Position numbers and translations under genes: made by a program. From positions 1,922,001 through 1,986,000 of the forward strand of contig NZ_JACHBP010000001.1 in assembly GCF_014200375.1 (NCBI RefSeq): a stretch of 64,000 bases of DNA, in the 5' to 3' direction. Origin of the DNA: Terrimesophilobacter mesophilus. GTDB taxonomy: Bacteria > Actinomycetota > Actinomycetes > Actinomycetales > Microbacteriaceae. The number at the start of each line of letters is the position of its first letter. The stretch's first letter is position 1. Shown here one piece after another: positions 7,821 through 15,412 of the stretch. The notes under the pieces were generated by a model. That model made no database searches, was not told where the DNA came from, and saw only the letters and a program-made list of their open reading frames with translations.

Positions 7821-9011
7821 CTACGTGCCCGTCTCGGTCTCCTTCGGCAACTTGCGCACCCGTGCGCGACGTCGACGGCGCTCCGGGATCATCGAACGCA
7901 TCTCCTCGAGTTTGCCGAAGCACAGCAGCCGATCGCCCGCCTCCAGGACGACATCCTTCTTGGGATTCGCGATGACGCTCGTGCCCCGATGCAAGGTCAA
8001 GGTCGTGATGTCGCGCTCCCACAGCCCGGCCTCGCGCATGGTCTTCCCGACCAGCTCGGCTCCCGCGTGCACGACGAGTTCTGCCACCCCGTACCCCGTC
8101 GAAAGGCTCAGGCGCTGCCGGACATCGATTTCCGGGAACGCGACCTGGTTGCCGATGTAATCGATGATCGCGCCGGCGACATCCAGTCCCGTCGCGCGCT
8201 CGATCCCCTCAAGCCCGGGGGACGAGTTGACCTCCATGACGAGGGGACCGTCGGCGCCCTCGAGCATGTCGACGCCGGCGACCCGCAATCCCATGATCTG
8301 AGCAGATCGGACTGCGGCCTGTTCGAACTCCTGGGTCAGCTCGACGGGCTCCACGGTACCTCCACGGTGCACGTTCGACCTGAACTCGTCGCCCACCGCC
8401 ACCCTGCGCATGGCCGCCACGACCCGGTCTCCGACGACAAGGGCGCGGATGTCCTTCCCGCGGCTCTCGGCGATGAACCTCTGGATCAGGACGTTCTGCT
8501 TCGTGGAGTGGAGGGTCTCGATGATCGCCTCGGCGACCTTCACCTCCGGGGCGAGGATCACGCCGATCCCCTGCGTGCCCTCCAGGAGCTTGATCACCAC
8601 GGGTGCGCCGCCGACCTTCTCGATGGCGCCCCGCACGTCGCCGCGATTGTGGACGAACGTCGTCGCCGGCATTCCGATGTTGTGCCGCGACAGGATCTGC
8701 GTCGCCCGCAGCTTGTCTCGCGAGTTCGTGATCCCGTTCGCGGTGTTCGGCGTGTAGACATCCATTTGCTCGAACTGGCGGACGACGGCCGTGCCGAAGT
8801 AGGTGATCGAATTGCCGATGCGCGGCAGGATCGCATCGTAGTCGGAGAGGAGCTTGCCGCGATATTGGAGGTCCGGTTCCGCTCCCGAGAGGTCGATTGC
8901 GAAGCGCAGTGTATTGAGGACCTTGACCTTATGGCCGCGCTGGGCCGCCGCCGTGCGCAGCCGCTGCGTCGAATAGGCCTGTGGCGCTCGCGAGAGAATT
9001 GCCAGTTTCAC
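7821..9011 (-). CDS. rimK: RimK-family ATP-grasp ligase with C-terminal RCK_C (TrkA_C) domain
   Basis: The start is the GTG at 9011, giving VKLAILSRAP, the usual first strand of RimK (396 residues). The N-terminal part (about 1-290) is a RimK-type ATP-grasp: GTQGIGV nucleotide loop, RGKDIRALVVGDRVVAAM and MEVNSSPGLEGIE metal-binding segments. Residues about 305-375 (GVAELVVHAG...LVGKTMREAGL...VLEAGDRLLCFG) form an RCK_C/TrkA_C ligand-binding domain, not found in E. coli RimK. RimK enzymes add glutamates to a protein C terminus (ribosomal protein S6) or make small gamma-glutamyl compounds. The RCK_C domain suggests allosteric control by a small ligand, an inference. It is divergent from a RimB-like protease gene about 22 nt away. 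Confidence 0.85.
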   Translation of the reverse strand: MKLAILSRAPQAYSTQRLRTAAAQRGHKVKVLNTLRFAIDLSGAEPDLQYRGKLLSDYDAILPRIGNSITYFGTAVVRQFEQMDVYTPNTANGITNSRDKLRATQILSRHNIGMPATTFVHNRGDVRGAIEKVGGAPVVIKLLEGTQGIGVILAPEVKVAEAIIETLHSTKQNVLIQRFIAESRGKDIRALVVGDRVVAAMRRVAVGDEFRSNVHRGGTVEPVELTQEFEQAAVRSAQIMGLRVAGVDMLEGADGPLVMEVNSSPGLEGIERATGLDVAGAIIDYIGNQVAFPEIDVRQRLSLSTGYGVAELVVHAGAELVGKTMREAGLWERDITTLTLHRGTSVIANPKKDVVLEAGDRLLCFGKLEEMRSMIPERRRRRARVRKLPKETETGT

Positions 9012-9033
9012 GGTGTGCCCCTGCCAAGATGGT

Positions 9034-9510
9034 GTGGTGAACGCGGAACACCATTCAAGCACCATCGTGGGATGGCGCGAATGGGTGAGCCTTCCCGGGA
9101 TCGGAATCCCCTGGATCAAGGCCAAGCTCGACACCGGCGCACGAAGTTCCGCCCTGCACGCCTACGACATCGAGGAGACGTCGGATGGCGAGCGGGTTCG
9201 CTTCAAAGTCCGGCCGTGGCAGCGGTCGCTCGAAGACATCGTCGACGTGGAGTGCCCGGTGCACGATCGCCGCAGGGTGCGCAGCTCATCCGGCCACTCG
9301 GAGGATCGCATCGTGGTGCTCCTGGATGTCGAGATCGGTGGTCGCCGGGTCGCCGCGGAAACGACGCTCACCGAGCGGGATCAGATGGATTTCCGGATGC
9401 TGATCGGCCGCGAGGCACTGCGCCAGGGATTCCTCGTGAACCCGCACAAATCGTTCATCACGGGCCGGGCGCCGAAACTCGTTCGGCGCCGCAACCGCGA
9501 CCGCGCGTAG
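9034..9510 (+). CDS. RimB-like ATP-dependent zinc/retropepsin-like protease
   Basis: The product (about 158 residues) matches the Zn_protease / RimB family: VGWREWVSLPGIGIPWIKAKLDTGARSSALHA, with the aspartic-protease-like DTGARSSALH, then GRREALRQGFLVNPHKSF in the form LIGREALRQGFLVNPHKSF. In several bacteria RimB is encoded with RimK and trims or removes polyglutamate tails from S6. Here it is divergent from the RimK-like gene, supporting a shared modification/demodification cycle (inference). The start is uncertain: GTGs at 9034 and 9037 are preferred over the GTG at 9013, which abuts the RimK start; none has a clear ribosome-binding site, so leaderless translation is possible. Confidence 0.8.
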   Translation: MVNAEHHSSTIVGWREWVSLPGIGIPWIKAKLDTGARSSALHAYDIEETSDGERVRFKVRPWQRSLEDIVDVECPVHDRRRVRSSSGHSEDRIVVLLDVEIGGRRVAAETTLTERDQMDFRMLIGREALRQGFLVNPHKSFITGRAPKLVRRRNRDRA

Positions 9511-9561
9511 GAACCGGAGCCGATCGGGCTTCAGCTCGCGTGCAGCGGTTCGTGCAGGAGA

Positions 9562-9588
9562 GGGCGCGTCGGACGTGCCGGCGCGCCC
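9562..9588. terminator. GC-rich hairpin between convergent genes
   Basis: A perfect 7-bp stem (GGGCGCG at 9562-9568 with CGCGCCC at 9582-9588) with further CGG/CCG pairing inside lies between the stop codons of the RimB-like gene and the DUF4242 gene, which converge. There is no T-tract, as is common for actinobacterial terminators. Role inferred from position. Confidence 0.5.
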
Positions 9589-9593
9589 CCGCT

Positions 9594-9842
9594 TCACACT
9601 TCGATCGGTAGTTCGTATACCTGGTCGGTCGGGTGACCCGCCCTCTCGTGGATGCGCATGATCGCTTCCTTCGACGGGCCGCTCGAGAGACAAAATACCT
9701 TGCCGGAGTCCGGGTCGAGCCACGCGCGCTCGAAGTGGACACCTTCGTCGCCCTCGATGGCGAGGTCGGCGGCATGCGCTTCAGCGAGTTGTTCCTTCGT
9801 CACTCCGACGAAGCCGTCGTGAACGTCCATGAACTGTGCCAT
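9594..9842 (-). CDS. DUF4242 family protein (SCO4226-like nickel-binding fold)
   Basis: An 82-residue protein starting MAQFMDVHDGF, with the family pattern HAADLAIEGDEGV, RAWLDPDSGKVFCL and the late AIMRIHERAGHPTDQVYE. The start at 9842 is set by AAAGGAG about 7 nt upstream. DUF4242 proteins form a ferredoxin-like fold, and the Streptomyces SCO4226 member binds nickel through histidines; H-containing MRIHERAGH and the MDVHD start agree with that family. The biological role is not known. It is transcribed alone, downstream of the Fpg/Nei-type glycosylase gene on the same strand with a gap of about 120 nt. Confidence 0.75.
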   Translation of the reverse strand: MAQFMDVHDGFVGVTKEQLAEAHAADLAIEGDEGVHFERAWLDPDSGKVFCLSSGPSKEAIMRIHERAGHPTDQVYELPIEV

Positions 9843-9962
9843 GTAAAACTCCTTTCGTGCATAGTGGGAACAGAGTAGCCTCCGGGGGCCCACTCCGTAA
9901 CCCGTGAGGGAAAACTCGCGTCGCCGGCTCGCGGGCCGTCCGAGACAGGCGGCCTGAGATCG

Positions 9963-10871
9963 TTACTTGAGCAGCCGGGACAGCACCCGGTCGGCGAGCG
10001 GCCTGCCGCCGGTCTGGCAGGTCGGGCAGTACTGGAACGTCGAGTCGGTATAGATCACCTGGCGCACGGTGTCCCCGCACACCGGGCAGGGCTCGCCGGT
10101 GCGCCCATGCACGTGCAGGCCGGACTTCTTCTCGTGTTTGAGCTCGGATGCCGCGAGCCCGTCCGCGCGTTCGATCGCACCGCGCAGGGTCGCCTGCATC
10201 GCGTCGAACAGTCTGGCCGCGTCATCCGGGGACATGGCGGCCGGCTTGAACGGGGACATCTTCGCCGCGTGCAGGATCTCGTCGGAGTAGGCGTTGCCGA
10301 TCCCGCCGATGACGCTCTGGTCGCGCAGGAGTCCCTTGATCTGCTTGCGTCCGCCGGCCTCGAGAATGCGCTGAAACTGATCGAGCGTGAAGCCTTGGTC
10401 GAGGGGATCCGGGCCGAGTCGCGCGATGCCGGGAATGTCGAGCGGGGAGTGCACGATGTGAATGGCGAGACTCTTCCTGGTCCCCGCCTCGGTGACGTCG
10501 AATCCTGAGCCCTTCGCCAGGGCCGTGCCGTCGTGGCCAGTGCCGTCGTCGAGCACGAGACGCGCGGCGAGTGGATTCCTGCCGGGGCGGCCGGAGCGCT
10601 GCGGGGCTGAGTCGCGCCAGCGGATCCACCCGGCCCTGGCGAGATGAAGGATGAGGTGAAGGTCACGCTCGTCCTCGCGCTCGAGTGTGAGATCGAGGAA
10701 CTTGCCGCGCCTCGCCACGTCCCCGACCGTGCGGCCTGAGAGCGCCGAGACTGGAGGGTCGAACGTCTTGAGCGCCGCGAACGCGACGATCTCCAGACGA
10801 TCGACGACCCGCCCGAGCAGGTGAGAGCGCAGATCCGTCACGAGGGCGTGCACCTCGGGCAGCTCCGGCAT
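9963..10871 (-). CDS. Fpg/Nei family DNA glycosylase/AP lyase
   Basis: The 302-residue product begins MPELPEV, which gives the catalytic N-terminal proline (P2) and E3 after methionine removal. It also has the helix-two-turn-helix segment GIGNAYSDEILHAAK and a C-terminal zinc finger with two CxxC pairs (CPVCG and YCPTCQTGG). This family excises oxidised bases by base-excision repair through a Schiff-base intermediate. Actinobacteria usually carry several paralogues (Fpg and Nei types), and sequence alone does not settle which this is; the TVGDVARRGKFL strand is common to both. Single gene, no operon partner evident. Confidence 0.9.
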   Translation of the reverse strand: MPELPEVHALVTDLRSHLLGRVVDRLEIVAFAALKTFDPPVSALSGRTVGDVARRGKFLDLTLEREDERDLHLILHLARAGWIRWRDSAPQRSGRPGRNPLAARLVLDDGTGHDGTALAKGSGFDVTEAGTRKSLAIHIVHSPLDIPGIARLGPDPLDQGFTLDQFQRILEAGGRKQIKGLLRDQSVIGGIGNAYSDEILHAAKMSPFKPAAMSPDDAARLFDAMQATLRGAIERADGLAASELKHEKKSGLHVHGRTGEPCPVCGDTVRQVIYTDSTFQYCPTCQTGGRPLADRVLSRLLK

Positions 10872-11009
10872 CCCACCAGTGTGCCCCGGTCACGGTCGTG
10901 CGTCCATCGCGCTGTGGACGCGCCCGCTCCGGTGGAAACCCGGCGTGGCCATCGCATCGCCGGAAAGCTGATAGTTTCTGGGGAATTCAATTGCATTCAG
11001 GGGGAAATC

Positions 11010-11621
11010 TTGACCACACGACGACTCGCGCCCGTTTTCGCCTTCGCAGCCTTCGCGCTTCTGCTCAGCGGATGCACATTCACCGCGAACCTCACCGTGC
11101 CGCCGGAGTCCGTGGCCACGGTGGCCGAGGATGCTCTCGAGGCCGAGGTCGGTTCCCGCCCGGCCATCGACTGCGGTGACGAGGATGTCGACCTCGTGAA
11201 CGGAACCGAGGTCGCCTGCGTGCTGACCGATCCCGCAACATCGATCGAGTACGACGCCAAGGTCGTGATCGATGACGTGGAGGGGACCAAGTACCAGGTG
11301 AACGTCACCGTCGCCGACGAGCCGCGCGCCGGCTCCGTCCCGGCTCCCGACGTGGAAGAGCCGGCGGCCGAAGGAATCCGGCACTCGATCGCGGCCGCGT
11401 CCGTGAGCAAGCTCGCAGCGGATGCACTCTTCAAGGAGGCGCCGCCGTATTTCGAGGTCGACTGCGGTGACAGCGATCTCGACGTCTTCCTCGGCGCGGT
11501 GTTCGACTGCTCGGCGACTCACCCGGAGGGTGCGGTCTACGACGCCGCCATCACGGTGACCGATGTCACGGAGACGACGTACAAGATCGATGTGGTGCGC
11601 GCGGCGGCTCCTCGCAGTTAG
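11010..11621 (+). CDS. Lipoprotein with two DUF4333 domains
   Basis: The TTG at 11010 is chosen because GGGGGAAA lies 3-4 nt upstream and the protein then starts LTTRRLAPVFAFAAFALLLSGC, a signal peptide with lipobox LLSGC; the mature protein would be anchored at C23. Two DUF4333 units follow, each with an even pair of cysteines: IDCGDEDVDLVNGTEVACVL and VDCGDSDLDVFLGAVFDCSA. DUF4333 domains are small extracytoplasmic domains in actinobacterial lipoproteins of unknown function. It is 203 residues long and transcribed away from the Fpg/Nei gene. Confidence 0.8.
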   Translation: MTTRRLAPVFAFAAFALLLSGCTFTANLTVPPESVATVAEDALEAEVGSRPAIDCGDEDVDLVNGTEVACVLTDPATSIEYDAKVVIDDVEGTKYQVNVTVADEPRAGSVPAPDVEEPAAEGIRHSIAAASVSKLAADALFKEAPPYFEVDCGDSDLDVFLGAVFDCSATHPEGAVYDAAITVTDVTETTYKIDVVRAAAPRS

Positions 11622-11659
11622 AGCCGCTGATCCCCGGAGACGGCGAGAACCGGGCCGCC

Positions 11660-11930
11660 GAGGATCGCCCGCATGGGAAGCGCGACGTCGTCGTGTTCCT
11701 CACGAGCCAGACGATCTCCCTCTTGGGCGGCGCGCTGTACGCCATGGCATCCATCGTCTCGATCTTCTTCGTGGATGTCGTGACCGCCGCGATCGGGATC
11801 GTCCTGCTGGCGACGCTCGCCGTGCCCACCGTCAGGAGAGCCCGCGAGGAGCACCCCAGCTACTTCGTGGACCTCGTCGAGGGGGTGAAGTACGTCGCCC
11901 ACCACGCCTTCGTGCGATGGCGGCGGCTGC
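11660..11930 (+). pseudogene. Remnant of an MFS efflux permease with internal deletion
   Basis: The plus strand reads VVVFLTSQTISLLG, the first transmembrane segment of drug-efflux MFS proteins. This runs almost directly into FFVDVVTAAIGIVLL and SYFVDLVEGVKYVAHHAFVRW, which in intact members follow about 120 residues later (helix 6 and the central loop). The part between is missing and the frame then degenerates into non-MFS sequence before 12000. No start codon or ribosome-binding site is convincing. Interpreted as a decayed, internally deleted transporter gene. The stretch 11931-12029 shows nothing recognisable. Confidence 0.6.
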
Positions 11931-12029
11931 CACTCCCGCACCGACCGCTCCCTGAGGAACTCGCGGATGCTGAGGGCCGGAAGGTCGCGGCACACCACGT
12001 CGAGCCCCTGGCGACCGTATGGTGGTGTC

Positions 12030-12296
12030 ATGGCCCTGGAAGAGCACCCGAGGCATCCGACCGTCTCGAGTGTCGTCGTCCTGGTGCTCGTTGCGGTCGT
12101 CGGACTGCTGCTGGGTCTGTTCGGGTCGACCTTCGGGCCGCTGTACCCCGCGGGGGTCGGCTTCGTCGTGGCAGTGGTCGGAGCGATCGTTGCGGTGCGC
12201 GTTGCCCCGTGGGGCTGGGTGCTCGTCGCGCTCGGTGCTGCCGTCATGGTGGGCGCCGGGCTCTACGTCGCACTGGGGGTGCACGGCCCGCTCTAA
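12030..12296 (+). CDS. Small membrane protein with three predicted helices
   Basis: From the ATG at 12030 the product is 88 residues: a short acidic head (MALEEHPRHPTVS) and three hydrophobic segments, SVVVLVLVAVVGLLLGLFG, LYPAGVGFVVAVVGAIVAV and WVLVALGAAVMVGAGLYVAL. I do not recognise a family. Similar DUF-type three-helix proteins are common in Micrococcales. It stands alone between two gene remnants. Confidence 0.6.
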   Translation: MALEEHPRHPTVSSVVVLVLVAVVGLLLGLFGSTFGPLYPAGVGFVVAVVGAIVAVRVAPWGWVLVALGAAVMVGAGLYVALGVHGPL

Positions 12297-12300
12297 ACCG

Positions 12301-12435
12301 TTCAGTACGACGCTCGCCCACTGGACGCGCCACTACGGGGAGGATCCCACCGGCTGGAGCGAGGACACCCGGCTGTACCGGATCGAGCCGACCTGGCTCG
12401 TCGGCTACCGTGGCGACCAGGTGCGGCGCGCCTAG
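12301..12435 (+). pseudogene. Possible 3' remnant of a pyridoxamine-phosphate-oxidase-like gene
   Basis: An open stretch ending in TAG at 12433-12435 reads FSTTLAHWTRHYGEDPTGWSE and then TRLYRIEPTWLVGYRG, which resembles the C-terminal end of PPOX-type flavin-binding proteins (RLYRIEP pattern). There is no start codon or upstream domain, and the preceding bases belong to the small membrane-protein gene. It overlaps the end of the siderophore-interacting protein gene by 4 nt. The likeness is from memory and weak. Confidence 0.3.
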
Positions 12436-13340
12436 TTCTCGCTACGGCCGACTCGCCAATATCCCATGAAGGCGACGCTCGAGCGATCCAGCCCGGTGTC
12501 GCGCACCAGAAAGCGGCGCAACTCCTTGATGCACCCCGCCTCGCCGGCGAGCCAGGCGTAGAGCGTCTGGGCGGGCTCGGTCGTGGGAACCTCCCACAGC
12601 ACCTCGCCATCGACATCCACTTCATCCAGTTGGGCGAGTAGTGATGCGCCGCCGCCCGGATTCAGCTCGCCCACCCACCGGCGTACGGCCGCATCGAGCA
12701 ACTCCCCCTGGCGTGGCTGGGAGGCGGCATCCCGCGACAGCCACGTAACGGCGACCCCGGCCGGCCCGGGAACCGGCAGCACGTCGCCAGCAGTCGGAAC
12801 CTCGATGAACGCCTGGCCGCGGGCCTCGGCGGGCAGCGACTCCAGGATGCTGCAGATCGCCGGTGCGGCCGTCTCGTCCCCTGCGAGCAGCACCAACGCG
12901 GCGGCGCCCGGATTCCATTCGACACCGCCGATCCGCGGATGGTCCGCCTCGACAAGTGTGCGGACGTCCGGGCCGATCACCAGCAGGTCGTCGCCGACCG
13001 CGGCCGAGGAGACCCAGCGGGTCGCCGGTCCGGTGTCGCCGTGCACGACGAAGTCGACATCGATCTCCCGCTGCTCGATGCGTGCCGCCCTCACGGTAAA
13101 GGTGCGAAGGATGCAGCGGTCCTCCTCCGGGCTCGCCCGCCACTGGTCGTACCAGCCGCTCGTGTCGCGGGGGAAGGTGCCGAGCCCCTTCCCGCCCGGG
13201 AAGACCAGCTTGATCCGCTGATCGAGCCCCGCGAACAGGAAGTTCTCGAGCTCATCGCCGCGGAACGTGACGCGGACGAACGACGGTCCGAGTCGGCGGA
13301 TACCGGACACCGCCACCGCGAAGACTGCGTAGTCGACCAT
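12432..13340 (-). CDS. Siderophore-interacting protein (SIP), FAD-dependent ferric-siderophore reductase
   Basis: The 302-residue product has the SIP/ViuB layout: an N-terminal FAD-binding barrel (GPSFVRVTFRGDELENF, RTFTVRAARIEQREIDVDFVVHGDTGPATRW) and a C-terminal NAD(P)H-binding half (VLLAGDETAAPAICSILESLP, with TLYAWLAGEAGCIKELRRFL). These enzymes reduce Fe(III) in imported siderophores so that iron is released in the cytoplasm. It is the last gene of the iron operon, 3 nt after the permease gene, which fits this role. Expression is expected to follow the iron box at 17231-17248. Confidence 0.9.
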   Translation of the reverse strand: MVDYAVFAVAVSGIRRLGPSFVRVTFRGDELENFLFAGLDQRIKLVFPGGKGLGTFPRDTSGWYDQWRASPEEDRCILRTFTVRAARIEQREIDVDFVVHGDTGPATRWVSSAAVGDDLLVIGPDVRTLVEADHPRIGGVEWNPGAAALVLLAGDETAAPAICSILESLPAEARGQAFIEVPTAGDVLPVPGPAGVAVTWLSRDAASQPRQGELLDAAVRRWVGELNPGGGASLLAQLDEVDVDGEVLWEVPTTEPAQTLYAWLAGEAGCIKELRRFLVRDTGLDRSSVAFMGYWRVGRSEN

Positions 13341-13343
13341 GGG

Positions 13344-15410
13344 CTAGCTCCGTTCGCCAAGACTGGACAGGAACCGGGAACGCCACAGCAGCCAGGCGAA
13401 GTACGGGGCGCCGACGATCGCCGTCACCAGGCCCGCCGGAAGCTGTCCCGGGGCGATCACGGTGCGCCCGATGGTGTCCGCCACGCTGACCAGGATGGCT
13501 CCGAGCAGCGCCGCCGCAGGGATCACGCGGGAATGCCTGCCGCCCACCAGAACGCGCGCCGCGTGCGGGGCGACCAGCCCGACGAAGGCGATGACGCCGA
13601 CGGAGGACACTGCGGCGGCGGTCAGCGCCACGGCAATCGACAGCATGGCCAGTCGCGACCGGCCGAGGGGGACACCCAGCAGGCGCGGGGTGTCGTCGTC
13701 GAGCGCGAGCAGATCCAGGTTTCGTCGTCTCCAGACGAGGATGGGCAAAGCGATCGCCACCGCGACCAGCACCGGCAGCGCGGATTCGAACGACCGGCCG
13801 TAGGTGGAACCGGAGAGCCAGGTGAGCGCCTTCGTCTCGTTGTAGGGGTCGGTGAGCACGATCAGCAGGGTGATGACCGCGAGCGTTCCCGCGGCGACCC
13901 CGATGCCGATGAGCACCAGGCGGTTCTGCGAGAGGCCGCCCCGGGCCGCGAGCCCGAACACGAGCGTGGCGCTCAGAGCCGCCCCGGCGAGCGCCGCGCC
14001 GGTGACGAGCCACGCGCCGGCCAGTGGAACCGCCGTGATGACGGCGATCGCACCGAGTCCTGCGCCACCGACGACGCCCAGGATGCCTGGCTCGGCGAGC
14101 GCATTCCGCGACACCGCCTGCACGATCGCCCCGGCGAGCGCGAGTGCGGCGCCGGCGAGTAGGGCGACGAGCACCCGCGGCATCCGGGTATTGAGGATGA
14201 ACGTCGTGGTGTCGCCAGCGCGCCCGGTGATCCAGTTCGCCACATCCCCGAGCAGCATCCGCGCGTCCCCGAGCAGCGTCGCCGCGATGACCGCGCCGAT
14301 CGTCGCTGCGGCGATGATCCCGATCGTGAGGAGAAAGCGACGGCGGGTTCGCAGGCGGGCCAGGGCGATTCGCGTCGAGGTGATGCCGGAGTCCCCGACC
14401 CGGTACGCGAGCGCGATCAGGAACGCCGCCCCGAGCAGGGAGGTCACGACGCCCGTCGGCACCTCGACACCCGCCTGCGCGCCGAGGAGCCCGCGCAGCG
14501 CCACGTCGGCGCCGAGCACCACCACGATTCCCACCAGACCGGAGACCGGCACGAGCACGCGGTGCCGATACAGCCCCCGGATGCGTGGGGCCAGCAGTCG
14601 CACGATCGCCGGTGCGCACAACCCGACGAACCCGATCGGCCCGGCGATCGTCACGGTCGCGGCCGACAGCAGCACGGCGAGGGTCACCGCGATGATCCGC
14701 GTGCTGCGCGGGTCGACGCCGACGACGCGGGCGCTGTCATCGCCGAGGGAGAGGATGTCCAGACGGCGGGACAGCACGAGCAGGCCCGCAATGCCGATCA
14801 GGATCACCGGCGCCATCTGGGCGGCCGCCTGGATGCCGATCTGGCCGAGCGACCCGCTGCCCCACGCGAACAGGCCGATCGTCTCCTGGCTGAACAGCAG
14901 GAGAAGCACCGCGGTGATCGACGCCAGCCCCAGCGCGATGGCGGACCCGGCGAGGATCAGCCGCAGCGAGCCGCTGCCGCCGGAGGACAACGACAGCACG
15001 AGCGCCGCGGCCAGCAGCCCGCCGCCGAACGCGACCAGCCCGGCGGGCAGCACCGGAAGGGTCACCCCGAACGCGGCAACGGCGACGATCGCGAGGAACG
15101 CGCCGGCATTGACCGCCAGGGTGTCCGGCGAGGCGAGGATGTTGCGGGAGACCGATTGCATCGCCGCGCCGGCAGCGCCGAGCGCCAGCCCGACGAGGAG
15201 GCCGGCGACCAGTCGCGGCAGTCGTGACGCGATCACGACCGCGGCGGCATCATCGGTTCCCCTGCCGGTCACCAGGTCGAGCAGCTCGCCGGCACCGACC
15301 GCCGCCGTGCCCTGCGTGAGGTGCACGACGGCGAGCAGCAGGATGACCGCGCCGACGCCGCCGATGAGCGCGGGCAGCCCCCAGCCCACGCGGGCGATCG
15401 GCCGGGTCAA
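13344..15410 (-). CDS. Double-length FecCD-type iron-siderophore ABC permease
   Basis: At 688 residues this is two FecCD permeases fused head to tail, as in E. coli FhuB. Each half repeats the same landmarks: RLPRLVAGLLVGLALGAAGAAMQSVSRN in the first half and RMPRVLVALLAGAALALAGAIVQAVSRN in the second, then IGFVGLCAPAIVRLL and IAFVGLVAPHAARVL. About twenty transmembrane helices are expected. One polypeptide therefore supplies both membrane halves of the importer. It lies 2 nt after the binding-protein gene and 3 nt before the SIP gene, in a tight operon. Confidence 0.92.
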   Translation of the reverse strand: MTRPIARVGWGLPALIGGVGAVILLLAVVHLTQGTAAVGAGELLDLVTGRGTDDAAAVVIASRLPRLVAGLLVGLALGAAGAAMQSVSRNILASPDTLAVNAGAFLAIVAVAAFGVTLPVLPAGLVAFGGGLLAAALVLSLSSGGSGSLRLILAGSAIALGLASITAVLLLLFSQETIGLFAWGSGSLGQIGIQAAAQMAPVILIGIAGLLVLSRRLDILSLGDDSARVVGVDPRSTRIIAVTLAVLLSAATVTIAGPIGFVGLCAPAIVRLLAPRIRGLYRHRVLVPVSGLVGIVVVLGADVALRGLLGAQAGVEVPTGVVTSLLGAAFLIALAYRVGDSGITSTRIALARLRTRRRFLLTIGIIAAATIGAVIAATLLGDARMLLGDVANWITGRAGDTTTFILNTRMPRVLVALLAGAALALAGAIVQAVSRNALAEPGILGVVGGAGLGAIAVITAVPLAGAWLVTGAALAGAALSATLVFGLAARGGLSQNRLVLIGIGVAAGTLAVITLLIVLTDPYNETKALTWLSGSTYGRSFESALPVLVAVAIALPILVWRRRNLDLLALDDDTPRLLGVPLGRSRLAMLSIAVALTAAAVSSVGVIAFVGLVAPHAARVLVGGRHSRVIPAAALLGAILVSVADTIGRTVIAPGQLPAGLVTAIVGAPYFAWLLWRSRFLSSLGERS

Positions 15411-15412
15411 GG

